A DNA stretch of 64,000 bases, taken from Toxonevra muliebris (lineage: Eukaryota > Arthropoda > Insecta > Diptera > Pallopteridae). A program made the position numbers and the translations under genes. The stretch spans positions 108,473,388 to 108,537,387 of the forward strand of contig OY829326.1 of assembly GCA_963691655.1 (NCBI GenBank), given 5' to 3'. This document shows, piece by piece, positions 43,179-54,110 of this stretch; position 1 is the first letter of the stretch; the number at the start of each line of letters is the position of its first letter. Under the pieces are notes generated by a model. The model was not told the origin of the DNA. It saw only the letters and a list, made by a program, of their open reading frames with translations, and searched no databases.

Positions 43179-43232
43179 CGATATGATATGACAAAACCAG
43201 CGCCATCAATTACGCCATTATCATTCGCAGCC
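43179..43232 (-). CDS. Candidate 54-nt internal exon
   Basis: On the minus strand a pyrimidine-rich acceptor (gttgatttgtattcag) precedes a 54-nt stretch and a strong donor CG|GTAAGTG. Only one frame is open: one leading base, then AANDNGVIDGAGFVISY and two bases of the next codon. It is symmetric (phase 2 at both sides), so skipping it would keep the frame of a larger gene, as in cassette exons. No partner exon was identified in the window. It could be a chance match. Confidence 0.35.
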
Positions 43233-43892
43233 CTGAATACAAATCAACACAAAATGACAAAAAATACAACGATTTGGATGATGTCGTTTCATTCTGGCTA
43301 AAGGTAAATTTAATTTCACCTACATATAAAGTTAATAATTAATTTTTCTAAGTGTAAAATCAAAGTGTTAAGTCATAAACGTTTGAGTAAAGTCTTTTCA
43401 ATCAAAGATAGACCTTGCAAAAAACAAAAAAAAAAAAAAACAATGCAATATTGTATTTATTGACAAGATAATATCATTTTAAGAGTGTGTGCACATTATG
43501 TGCTAATATGAATTAATAAATTTATGCTGCAACATTTTTATCTTAACTCACTGAATTAGCCGAGGAATTAGAGCATAACAAAACATGCAAACAATATTTG
43601 TCTCTGGTTTTTTTTATGATACTGTGACATCAGTGTATGCTCAAAAACAAAAGTAAAAATAATTGTCATGCCTTATTGGCTACAAAACATTTAATTCAAA
43701 ATTGTTTTAGTACGAAACAAATTTTGCATAAATACAATATTTCAAAAACCATAGAAACAAATGATTAACCTTTTTGCAATTGGAATGCGCGTGTATTTAT
43801 GTGTATGTACGTAAATATATTTGTAGTTGTGGATTCAGACAAATAACACTACTCTACAAATTTACAAAAACTTTCACCACAACGAATGACGA
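43233..43892. other. Intron or intergenic DNA, nothing recognised
   Basis: AT-rich with a poly-A run at 43423-43440. No further feature supported. Confidence 0.35.
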
Positions 43893-44900
43893 TAGCATTT
43901 TCTATAGTAAAATTTTCCGTAGAATCCGAATATCCTAAAGATTTTTTTAACATCATTGCAAAAACCATTTTTTCTTTTAAAACAGTTTTATTTTAATCAA
44001 ATAAAAAAACGCAGTGCAACAAAATTTTATTTATTTGTTTTCTAGTAATATAGAATCGTTGATCAGTCAGTTTTTTCCCATCACATCTACTTCTCACACA
44101 ATATGAATCTGAAGTCGGAAAATGGGGTCTTCAGGGACTATTAAGAAATTTCTATATTTCAACAGATAAGATTTTGATGTCTGAAAGACAGTTATTAAGC
44201 ACAAAGAGATAAAAATTTTGCTCCACCTCTCATCCTTCCCCTTGAAAATTGGGTTTTAAACCCCGTTTTTCGATTAATGGCCAATAAAAAATACCTTTGA
44301 GAAAACCATTGAAACTGTCTTTGGAGAAAATATTTTTTGTTAAAAATTATAGGGTGTGCTAGAACATTAAAATGACCGACCTACGAGGTACACTTTTTCC
44401 AGAATAATGTAAAAATCGATTTTTGCATTGGAACCAAGCCACTTACACTACGTAAGTAAATAATGGAATCGTTTGTTCTTGTAATTACATTATTTTTTAA
44501 TTGGTATATAAAAAAAAGTTGTAGGCTCCACATGGGTTGAACCACGGGTCTATGAGCCATTTATCGAGAAAAAGAAGGCGTTGGGGGAAAAGTGTATATG
44601 TAAAAATTGTTTATCTCTTTGTGTTTAATAACTTTCCCTTAGACATCAAATTCGTATCAGTTGAAATAAATAAATTTCTTAATAGTCCCTGAAGACTCCA
44701 TTTTTCTATTTCAGGTCCATATTGTGGGAGAACTAGATGTGGTGGGAAAAAACTGACTATGCAGTCGTGATCAGCCATCCTAAATTATTATAAAACAAAA
44801 AAATAAAATTTTGTTGTGCTGTGTTTTTTTATTTGACTACAATAAAACTGTTTTAAAAAAAAAATTCTATAGTATCGTAAATTATGGTTTTTCGATGAAC

Positions 44901-45562
44901 ATTATTATTATTATTGGGGTAGCGCACTGCGACCTTTAAGATCTATTGTGCCCCTTCATGGACTCATAGTATTTCCATAATTCCAGCCGCCAGTAGAAGT
45001 TTTAGTATGGATCCTACTTCTATGGAGTTGAGATTATCATCTGGTATTTGGGGGTTACCCGAATTTCTTTTACGAATATGTAAAAATATGCGAGGCACTG
45101 TCCTAAGATGTGCTTTGCAGATTCCTTATCTTCTCTGCAAAACCTACATGATTCATTAGCTGTAATTCTCAGTTTTTTTAGGTGATAGTTCAATCTACAA
45201 TGACCTGTTAGAATTCCTGTAATGATTCTAAGACTATTCTTTGACAAATTCATACATTCGTTGAAGCGTTTTAGGTTATAGGTTCCTAATAGTGCTTTCG
45301 AATGTTCTAATCCTGGTCTATGTTCCCAGTATAATTTCCTTTGATTTTCTTCTTCTTTCTTGATTAGTATAGAGAGTGTTCCTTTACCTATTCCACAGAA
45401 TGGCTCTGGACCTACGAAAGGAGTTGAAGCTCCTTTCTTCGCTAGTGTATCCGCAAATTCATTCCCTTTAATCGATGAATTAATTCGATGAACATATATA
45501 TGCTTAAAATTTTTATTACAAAATTCTTTATAAGAAAAAAAGGGTAACTTTTGGTCACCCAT
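44901..45562 (-). mobile_element. I-type LINE 3' fragment, 5'-truncated
   Basis: On the minus strand the fragment ends in (TAA)n at 44901-44915 (ATT repeats on plus). The frame 45562-45020 starts in the last part of RNase H (GNEFADTLAKKGA), then PEPFCGIGKGTLS and a Cys/His cluster (CRFCREDKESAKHILGQC), closely matching the element at 4555-5735. One frame covers 180 codons, so it is less decayed than the 4.6-kb copy. Confidence 0.8.
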
Positions 45563-45599
45563 ATAATTATTTTGAGATTTAGGGCTTCAAAGTTGAGAT

Positions 45600-45645
45600 T
45601 TGAAGGAAAAAAAAGGTAAGAAAGTGATTTTTCTTACCTTTTTTC
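45600..45645. repeat. Short perfect hairpin
   Basis: aaaaaaggtaagaaa and tttcttaccttttttt face each other across a short loop, just outside the truncated LINE. Confidence 0.6.
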
Positions 45646-45927
45646 GATCATAACAGCAATATTACTGTTATTATTAGAACTTTTTAGACCTTAAAATTTT
45701 TATCTGATACTCATCTAAAATATTCAAAAATTATAAATTCATTGACTGACAGGCATTTATGTGAAGCATGTGCTCTCAACAGTGCACTTTTTCTTGAATT
45801 TTTGCAATTTACATGGAAAATTGGGGCCAATCGAAAAAAATCATTAGGATACTCGGATTCTACGAAAAATTTTACTATAGAAAATGTTTGTATTGTATTG
45901 TATTAGTGAGGTTTATATATATTTGTA

Positions 45928-46740
45928 CCGCGACCTATAAGATCTATTGTACGTCCCTCTTCTCTATCCAGTCTGATTTGCCTAGAGTACTTCATCCAGT
46001 CCAGTCTCCCTCAAGAATTTGAGTATTGCGCCCGGATCTATGGATGCTAGTTCTGTACTGGGCACTTCGTACATACCCAGACATTTCATTCTTCTGTGGA
46101 TCAGTGCCCCACACTGAGCTAAGATATGTTCTGATGATTCATCTTCCTCATTACAAATGCTACATATTGAGCTTTCCTCAACTCCTATTTTGCAAAGGTG
46201 TTCTCTGAGCCCGCAGTGCCCAGTCAGAATACCAGCTAATATACGCAGACTGTTTTTGTTGAGACCAATGCAGAATGCGTATCTATTCTTGTTATAGTTA
46301 CCTAGAAGCGTTTTGGATTGCCTCAGTCCCGGAAGATTATTAAAGAGTTCTTGCCTCTTGTTCTTCTCTTCCTGCCTGAGTACTTCCCTGATTACTCTAT
46401 CTCCTATTCCACAGAAGGGTTCAGGTCCCACGAAAGTGGTCGTTGCTCCCTTTCAAGCAAGCTCGTCTGCCTGCTCTTTGCCCTCTATTCCTAAGTGTCC
46501 AAGAACCCAACATAGGGCGACTTTATTGTCCTTGCCCAGCTGATTGAGCTTGCTCAAACAGTCCCACACCAGCTTAGAGGTGATCTCAGAGGAGCATAGT
46601 GCTCGAATGGCTGCCTGGCTATCCGACATGATAGTGATATCTTGCCGTTTGTACTTCTTATTCAGGTTGAATTGCGCACATATATCGATTGCATGAATTT
46701 CAGCTTTAAAGATGCTAGGATACTTCCCCATCGGCTCAGA
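45928..46740 (-). mobile_element. Second I-type LINE fragment, related subfamily
   Basis: Minus-strand frames give RNase H (FKAEIHAIDICAQFN, MSDSQAAIRAL, GHLGIEGKEQADELA), then after one stop (TGA near 46455) GPEPFCGIGDRVIREVL and the Cys/His cluster (CSICNEEDESSEHILAQCGA). The 3' end lacks the (TAA)n and stops near 45928 after agatctta-tagg-type sequence. It lies in the same orientation as the fragment at 44901. Confidence 0.78.
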
Positions 46741-48175
46741 GATCCTGATAGAAAATGTTACCGCCGCTCGTGGAAAATCTTGTTGAGTAGGTTTAATTAA
46801 AAATAAATGAACAACTTCTAAATCACTAATCTTTTTTCCAGAATATAAATATTTACACAAGTAAGCACAAAAATGTGACAAGACCAGCGTCAATGGCATT
46901 CGGCTGACGTAGACAAGTTCAATTCCCTTTAATGGTATTTGTTTTTTTGCATTTTAAATTGTTTTTGTTTTGTTTCCGAATTTTTTTTTATAATTCTTAT
47001 TTTTTATCAGCACGCAAGTTTTAATTTTTAATTTTTTTCTATATATAGTATAATATGACGTCAATACTTTAGCATTATATATGGATAAATTTTCTTAGGG
47101 GCCGTTCACATATTACGTAACGCGCGAGGGGGAGGGGGGACTTAAACGATTTGTTACGAAGGGTACATGAGGGGGGGTTCTCAACTGCGTTACGTAACAC
47201 TGATTTCATACGGCAAAGTATGAAGAGGTTTTTATCAAGTTTATGTTCGCGAAAAAATGCAAAATAAAATTTATAATCTATAGTATTCAAAATTTTTTCA
47301 AATATTTTCTTTCTCATAAGCGACATAGTCAGAAATACCAGAAAATTATCGAATTTAGAGTATGCTACTGACTACTCAGACGCTTAAGATGGCTAGAAAA
47401 AGATGACATCGAAACTGACTGTATTTCTGAATTTCTGGACACAACGTTCTCTTATGCTACTTTTTTTCTTTTGTTAAACGTTGAATAGTTAATTTTTCTT
47501 TATAGTTTTGTTACTAAGTTTTAAAATCCAAGAAATGTGAATTAGGCGCTTGGTTTTTCATAGCATTATATTCTGCAATATATGTCTGTACATGCTTTAT
47601 GTTTGTTGTACTTCGATGAATAAATATTCAATAAATAAATTTTTATGAATCCAAAATTATTATGGTAAAAAACATTAGCGAGCAATATCTGAATATTCTA
47701 TAAGCGATATTAAGGATGCGCACTTCATAAAATACTTTAAAATGTCGAAAAAAAAAATGTGTTACGTTGCTAGGGGGGAAGGGGTCAATGTTTTGAGTGT
47801 TGTCAATAGATTTTAAGTATTATAGTATATCAATCATCACATGGTGTTTTTTGCTGTTAATTTTATTGCTGCCACTAAATTATTGCCATTATTAATGAAT
47901 CAAAAAAGTATAAAAATAACAAAGTTATTAACAAGTTATTATCAACTTTTTTATTGTCATTCAAAATAAAATTATGCAATATTGCATACACATGAAAATT
48001 TGCCAAATTTTTTGAGTGGTTTAATTTACAATAACTTGTATAAAGACTATACAAATTTAGGTATAATGTATAAATTGTAATCTCTTGAGCAAAAACAAAA
48101 TGACTGATTGACTAACTGACAGTCTGAGACAAACTTATAAAGCAGCAACAAATAAACACCCTTTCACTTTAAGCT

Positions 48176-48209
<34 letters not shown>

Positions 48210-49600
48210 AACCAAGAGATAAATGGAAATTACGTTTTAATAAATTAAATGCATTAAACTTATCAAGGATTATTTGCGTATTTTTTTAGGTGATAATTTT
48301 ATTAACTTTGTGCGAGTTTTATGTTGCGAGGTTAACTTTTTGGTTTTTGAAACAGAGATGCATAAATGTTTATTACTTTGTGCTAGTGATGAGCACAATC
48401 ATGTCAGCTCAGTTTCATTCACAATCATTGTCATCGTCACCACCTTCTTTTTTTTTAGTTAACCTCTTTTTGCTATTTTTATTAACCATTCATTTTTTTT
48501 TTTTTTTTAGCTTTCGTAATTTGATTATTATCTTTATTGCTTCTTTTTCTGCTTCTTTTGTTATTTTAAATAAATATTGCACCATTTTTTCTCCTACCCT
48601 GCACTTTTACATCAAAATTTCAGCTTTTGTCAAATTTTTCTTAATTTTTTTTATTTTTAAATTCATTTTTTTTTTACATTTAACTTTAAGCACCAATAAT
48701 AAATAAATAAATATTTAACAAGAAACATGTTTAATATCACATAATAATTTGGCTGGCTACATCTATCTCTTTCTATCTTTATCGTTAGCTATGTACATAT
48801 GTGTTTCTTTATTGCTAGCCGCAAGTAGTCATTATAATTTTCTTTGATGTTTGTTTCCAGTTCATTGAATTTATTCAAACATTCAAACATCTGCTCCAGT
48901 TAAACAAATGAATTTATTGCTAAGCTTCAAAAAAGTGATAAATTATATTTTTTGGGTGTGTATGGTAAGCGTTTTTTTTTCAATTACAGAGAGTGTGATC
49001 GAGACATGAATATAAGAAATAAATGAATGAACGAAGGATTAAATCGTTAGTTAGGCTTATATAAAAGTTAAGTGTAATATTTGAATAACTCATTTTCATT
49101 GCACTTGTTAACAAACAATTTTGAATGAGATTCTATTTCGTGTTTTTCCGTTTGCCACAACGTATTTCCTGAAGTAGTCTATTGGTTAGGCGGAAATGAA
49201 GTCGAAAATCGAATTGGAGTCATTCTTTTTGCTCGAGGTAATAGATGGTCTATTAAAAAACTTATAGTCGCGATAAATGGAAAAGTAAAAAATTATTATG
49301 TATTCAAATTGCATAAATTTAAAACATAATCAATTCCCTAGTTCTAGTACTTTTTCAACTAAAAAAAAAAAACAACTATAAATATTTTTTATTACTAATT
49401 AAAATTATCGCAATTATGGCGATAAAAAAACGAAACCACGCAAAGAGTACTGAAGCTAAGCAACGAGTAGCTCCGATATTCATCTATCGACTGAGCGACA
49501 TGAATACATATAAAAAAATTTTAAATGGTTTTTAAATTGTAACAAGCTGTTGCCCGTCAGGAGGCGGTCCGGCCTACTAGAAGGTTAATACTAATGTTCG
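46741..49600. other. Intergenic DNA with an MITE-like GC-rich stretch and a (TA)n
   Basis: No gene was supported. ccgttcacatattacgtaac at 47103 with ggggagggggga and, further on, a second attacgtaac-like stretch (gttacgttgctagggggg at 47762) may be the remains of an insect MITE whose borders I cannot fix. T-rich frames near 48.3-48.7 kb are low complexity. Confidence 0.4.
48179..48206. repeat. (TA)n microsatellite
   Basis: About 14 uninterrupted AT dinucleotides. Confidence 0.95.
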
Positions 49601-49729
49601 ACAATGAGGCGTCTTTATAAAAAAAAAAAACAAATTTATCTTTTTAAAACTTTAAATATATTTTTAAAAAAATTGAAGTCGTTGCGCCTCAGGGAGAGAG
49701 GAAGAGGGATAGAGAAGAAACTATACCAT

Positions 49730-49793
49730 AGTCGAGAACCGAACTCGAGTCTCCAGAGATAAGAGTCTGGCACTAGACCACAGTGGCAACGTT
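49730..49793 (-). repeat. Second tRNA-like segment next to the SINE
   Basis: On the minus strand, gccactgtggtctagtgcca and gagttcggttctc look like A- and B-box parts of a tRNA-type promoter. The intervening sequence does not fold convincingly as a tRNA by eye. It sits just 3' of SINE copy 3 and may be another SINE head. Confidence 0.4.
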
Positions 49794-49795
49794 TG

Positions 49796-50030
49796 CAGTT
49801 CAACGCCGGTTATGAACGGCGGTGTGGCATTTTATTATCACTTGGTAGTTTTGCCATTGCCTACCAAGATTTGTACTTAAACACTTTCTTATAATTCTGA
49901 TACACTTCATGTCAATTGTGAATATAAGAAATTTATGAGAATTAACCGCCAGATCAAGACGGGAGTAGAACTCGAAACCTTTTGCATAAAAGTTTAGTGC
50001 ACTACCCATCTAGACTATTGAGGTCGTCGC
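49796..50030 (-). repeat. tRNA-derived SINE, copy 3
   Basis: The minus-strand copy has the GACGACCTC start, an A-box-like region (tagtctagatgggtagtgc), a B-box-like ggtttcgagttctact, and the shared body with gtgtatcagaattataagaa. It ends at about 49796 with ggcgttgaactgc. The LINE-like tail is not recognisable here. Confidence 0.72.
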
Positions 50031-50039
50031 CTCAGAACT

Positions 50040-51031
50040 TACTACGATTATTTTTTTCGACAAACAATTCAAAAAATAGCGAACCGCCAAAATTGGTTTT
50101 CTCGAAAACTGTACTTTTTTTTCGTAAAAACAACATAACAAATTGAAGAAAGAATTAACCAAACTTATTTTTCCTGGTACTTCCTGAAGCCATTGTTGTG
50201 TAGAAGATCATATTTATATCAATCCAATCCATTAAAATGTTTTTAGCTATTGTGCTCGCCAATGGTACAAACCTTGTTTTGAAAAAAAAAAAACGGGTTC
50301 AAAGTTTTGACTCTCGATTTTTAACCAGAGACTCAAAATAACAATTATACAGTGCGACACGAAAATTATGCAGAGGTTCTGACCCATACAGTTGGGTTGG
50401 CCATAAAACATAACGACTTTCTACATTGAGTCAGCCAAACCTTAATAGATTTTGATTGAATGTAGTTTAAGGCTTTAGCACATAGAGTCCGTTGTGTACG
50501 TGAGAGCAAAGTATACAACTGACAACCAGTGCTGCCGAAGGTACTCCGATCGGAGTATTCGTACTCCGCTCAAATCTCAGTCCTCCTATCCTCCCCAATC
50601 GGAAAAAATCCTCCTATTTCATATTCTTGAATTTTTGGTTGTAAACGTAAAACAAACTAAATATGTTCAGTTAGGTTATTTTAGTTTCTGTCGGTGAAAG
50701 AATGCATACTCAGAATTTTGAATTGACCTTCAAAATCCGGACTTATTTGCACATGTTGTTGAAAAAAAAAAGTTTTTTTTTCATATCATTACCTATTACC
50801 TTTCTCAAATCTTTCAATTCTTTCAAATTTATGACAATACTCAACATTTTTGTAAAGTAGCAGTTCTTGTGGATCCGTTAAAATAAAGATTCTGAAAATC
50901 GGACATCTAGACGTTACGTTACATTCACTTAAGTCGCGCAAAGTATGAAAAACCTTCAAGTAGGCCTAAAAATTTGGTAAACGCAGAAAGTCATTATTTT
51001 TTATGGCCAACCCAACTGTATGGGGTTGGGT
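50040..51031. other. Intergenic DNA, nothing recognised
   Basis: Contains a fragment near 50290-50330 like sequences of the hAT copies at 25.5 and 28.6 kb (aagttttgactctcgatttttaac), so probably repeat-derived. No gene. Confidence 0.4.
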
Positions 51032-51041
51032 AACCCCTGTA

Positions 51042-51345
51042 GGTTAGGTTGGAGTGGCTGTCAAGAGGCACACTTAGGCCTGAACGGTCCATTGTGATAC
51101 CACATAGTTGGACCTACAGTTTAACGCCGATTCCGAACGGCGGTGTGGCAATTTTTTATCGGTTTGTTGGTTTTGCCATTACCAACCAAGGTGTGTACAC
51201 TATCTTATAATTCTCATACACTTCATATTGATAGTGAATATAATAAAGTTATGAAAATTAACCACTAGACGAAGACGGGAATCGAACCCGAACCTCCCAG
51301 ATGAAGACCTAGTGCGCTACCCACTAGACTTTTGGGGTCGTCCAG
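51042..51345 (-). repeat. tRNA-derived SINE, copy 4, intact with LINE-like tail
   Basis: On the minus strand: tRNA-like head with A box (agtctagtgggtagcgc) and B box (ggttcgggttcgattccc), body, then GTAGGTCCAACTATGTGGTA and a tail ending ccactccaacctaaccta. The tail resembles the 3' end of the LINE at 40-42 kb (tgtggtatcacaatgagcc through ccactccaacgtaacctaat). TACAGGGGTT (minus sense) flanks the unit at 51346-51355 and 51032-51041, so head, body and tail moved as one piece. Confidence 0.88.
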
Positions 51346-51400
51346 AACCCCTGTACAATATGTACATTTTTTTTTCATTTGTCGCATAAAATAATAATTT

Positions 51401-52407
51401 TTTTTTTTTATTTATATATTTATTTACAATCTGTCCTAAGACAATAAGCAAATTTGAGTAATCTTAAAATTTAGCAGGAATAGCTAGCCTCCAATGAGAC
51501 TAGCTATTATATATTAACAAAATATTTATTATTGCAAATTAGCTTCCACTATTTTCGAATACATATATATATACTATTTACAAGTTGCTATCTTTAAAAT
51601 CTGCCTGGCAGATCGAGGATATGGAGTCTTTTTAGCCTTCTATGGGTTAAACTGTTATCTGCTAGATTCAAAGCTAAATTATTGATATGATCATGCAGTC
51701 TGTTTATGTATCTACTGCTAAATGAACCTATTTCATCCTTTACAAAAAGGATGTTGAGATCTTTATGAATTTCCACATTTGTCACAAACCAAGGAGCATT
51801 GAGAATGGCACGGAGAATTTTTGACTGTTAGCGCTGCAGTATTTCAATGTTTGCGGTACTTGCCGTACCCCAAATCTGAAGGGCATATGTCCAAATAAGC
51901 TTTAGTATAGCCGCACCTTATTCTCGAGGCTGATTTGAGAATTTCGCCTAAGAAGCCAATGCATTCTTTTAGTTTTTACATTGAGTGCCCTCTGCTTTGC
52001 TTTGATGTGAGCTTTCCAGATAAGCCTGCGGTCGGGATGCACTCCAAGGTATTTTACCGTGTCACTTTGATGGATTTCGGTGCCATTTAGTCTGACTTGC
52101 GGGAAATTTCCTCTCCTTAACGCAAATGTGGTTTGTACTGATTACTGTGAGTTTATTTTTATTTTCCATCGAGTTAAGCATTTCTCTACTAAGCGAAGTT
52201 CAGCTTGTAAATGCTGTGAGGCTTCCACAGGAGAGTTGCCGGTTGCAATTATTGCAGTGTCATCGGCATAAGTCGCCACACTTACTTCGTTTGAGATGGG
52301 CATGTCGGCTGTAAACAGGGTGTAGAGCACCGGGCCCAACACACTTCCTTGTGGCACTGCTGCGTTGATAACTTGAAGTGTAGATGTTTCGCCTTGCTGC
52401 TGAACGT
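51401..52407 (-). mobile_element. 5'-truncated jockey-type LINE with 12-bp target duplication
   Basis: AAATAATAATTT lies at 51389-51400 and 52408-52419. On the minus strand the element begins in the reverse transcriptase (VINAAVPQGSVLGPVLYTLF, ATYADDTAIIATG), continues with KYLGVHPDRRLIWKAHI-type thumb sequence, and ends with a poly-A stretch (T run at 51401-51409). The frame is interrupted at several places, for example after IKINSQ and near 51905-51835. Confidence 0.85.
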
Positions 52408-52729
52408 AAATAATAATTTGAAAAACAAATCTGTTGTAATCATTACGAGTGCTTTTGTTTATTTTTTTGGTTGTACATAACAATTACGGTAACCAAAATT
52501 GGTTAGTGTATTTAAAATTAATAGGCTTTGAATGAACAATGATGCCAGAAGATTGTCAAAAAGTTCATAGAACTAGCAGATAATAGGTATTGGTTATAGG
52601 TAACTAAAATAAACTTTTGGTTGCGATAAATGCACAGTCCAACAGCATTTTTGCAACAGATTAGCCACCCTATAATCCTGAAAGGGCATGTTGTATAGAC
52701 CATTTTTGTAAAATAAGCTTATAGTCGAA

Positions 52730-53085
52730 CACGTCTCAGTTTTTTTTTTACGGTGGGTCAAAGTTTTCATTTTTTTATCGAAAGGAGCTAAATACTACAT
52801 ATATGATTTTTATGTCTTCTGGCAAATATTTTTGTGGAATATTTTAAACATTAAATGTCTCTTTTGAAAGTTTCCATCAAAAACGGGGTCAACTTGACCC
52901 TTAAAAAGAGGAACTAAAGGGTTAAAATGTTCTACAGAAATAATCTTCGTAAAATTCTACCATAAAACTTTATCGATAAGATTTTCTCTGACATTAATTT
53001 ATATCACTTTTTGCACTTAGTTTTCAGCACCCTTCGACCAAAAAATTAAAACTTTGACCCACTGTAAAAAAAAAACTTAGACGTG
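52730..53085. mobile_element. Inverted-repeat MITE, ends CACGTCT
   Basis: cacgtctcag with ttttttttttacggtgggtc on the left is mirrored by gacccactgtaaaaaaaaaa with cttagacgtg on the right, about 45 bp of inverted repeat. The central 250 bp are non-coding. No target duplication could be assigned. Confidence 0.7.
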
Positions 53086-53194
53086 CTGGATATAAGAGCT
53101 AAAAAATAATCTTACAACAGTTATGCTCTTGTTTTTAACATATAAAATATACCAACTTTTGCAACTATATTCGTCTATATCTTTAAAAATTTAA

Positions 53195-53345
53195 ATAAAA
53201 TTTTTTTTTCAATATACCACGTTTTTAAAACGGACTAAAAAGTATAAAATAATTTCTCCTTGCCCCATACATATTTATAACACCATACAGATTCATAACC
53301 CCATACATATTGTCTTGAAAATATGTAATTATGAATTTTAGTAGG
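53195..53345 (-). repeat. Dispersed repeat, partner of 16975-17125
   Basis: The reverse complement of the 17-kb stretch: atataccacgtttttaaaac and ggactaaaaagtataaaata. Two copies, opposite orientation, no visible ends. Confidence 0.65.
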
Positions 53346-53621
53346 TCTGGAAAATATTTGCATGTTAAAACGAAAGACTCTGGCACGTCAAATTAAATGT
53401 TTCAGCAACACGAAGAGCGAAATGCGACCTCTTTACATTCTAGCCTCTTTGTATTCTACTCCCACTAAAGCAATGAATTTTACAACGATGATTGCAATGC
53501 TTTGATCAATGAAAAAAATTTAAAAACTTCCGATGCTAATATTTCAAATATTATTATATTTATATATATTTTAGATACTTCATATTGCATTGTTTTCCAG
53601 TTCTGAACTATATTTAAAATT

Positions 53622-54110
53622 TCAAGTCTCTAGCTCATCGGGTTTAAAATCGATTGCAAAATTTGTACCGAACAGACTGACAGACAGACACCATTGAAAG
53701 CGAGTTGATATAAACATGGTAAAATACTCAGAATTTTCACGAAATACTTCTGAAATATAATACATTCCAAACCGAAAAAGTTTCACTCGAATTTCACTTT
53801 CATATGTAAAGCTAGATTTGCGCATGCGTTGAATGTTCGTAATTTGTCCTTCAAGAAACTTGTGATCTTCCTCATAGTTTATTGAGCCCAGGGTAGATAT
53901 CCACATGTGCCCCACCGGGATTGTGTACGTATTGAAAAGGAAGGGTTCCGGTTGTGATGTTGTCAATGCTGACGGTATTAATTCACATGGCTTTGAACTT
54001 TTTGATATTACATAGCATGCTGCTCCGATCAGATGATCAGTTTTCGTCTGTATATCACTGAGCAGGTCGAGCACAAATAAATTTATATCGCGTGCAAAGA
54101 TCAAGTCCTC
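53622..54110 (-). pseudogene. Unidentified protein-like open frame (160 codons)
   Basis: The minus-strand frame is open over about 485 nt. The first 100 codons look like a folded protein rather than noise: LEDLIFARDINLFVLDLLSD, HLIGAACYVISKSSKPCELI, PEPFLFNTYTIPVGHMWIST, LGSINYEEDHKFLEGQITNI. The last 50 codons overlap common repeat sequence (tggtgtctgtctgtcagtct), so the C-terminus is probably not original. It is not a Tc1, LINE or hAT frame I know. No start codon or splice sites could be fixed; another frame upstream (MAGQLMGGIRQAF) may belong to the same former gene after a frameshift. It is likely a decayed gene or mobile-element fragment. Confidence 0.35.

Larger units (their letters stand above)
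43893..45887. mobile_element. Foldback-type element, possibly holding a LINE
   Basis: The inner inverted arms are about 43965-44280 and 44560-44870, sharing gtcttcagggactattaaga, cacaaagagataaa and ggaaagttattaaacacaaa-type strings. An outer inverted pair, cattttctatagtaaaattt at 43898 and its reverse complement ending at 45882, suggests that the element extends to about 45887. In that case the LINE at 44901-45562 lies inside its right part. A single arm also occurs at 5740-5955. Ends and target duplication are uncertain. Confidence 0.6.

Noticed and set aside
48274..48706. Phe-rich 138-codon frame
   Set aside because: T-rich low-complexity DNA; no start context, domain or splice evidence.
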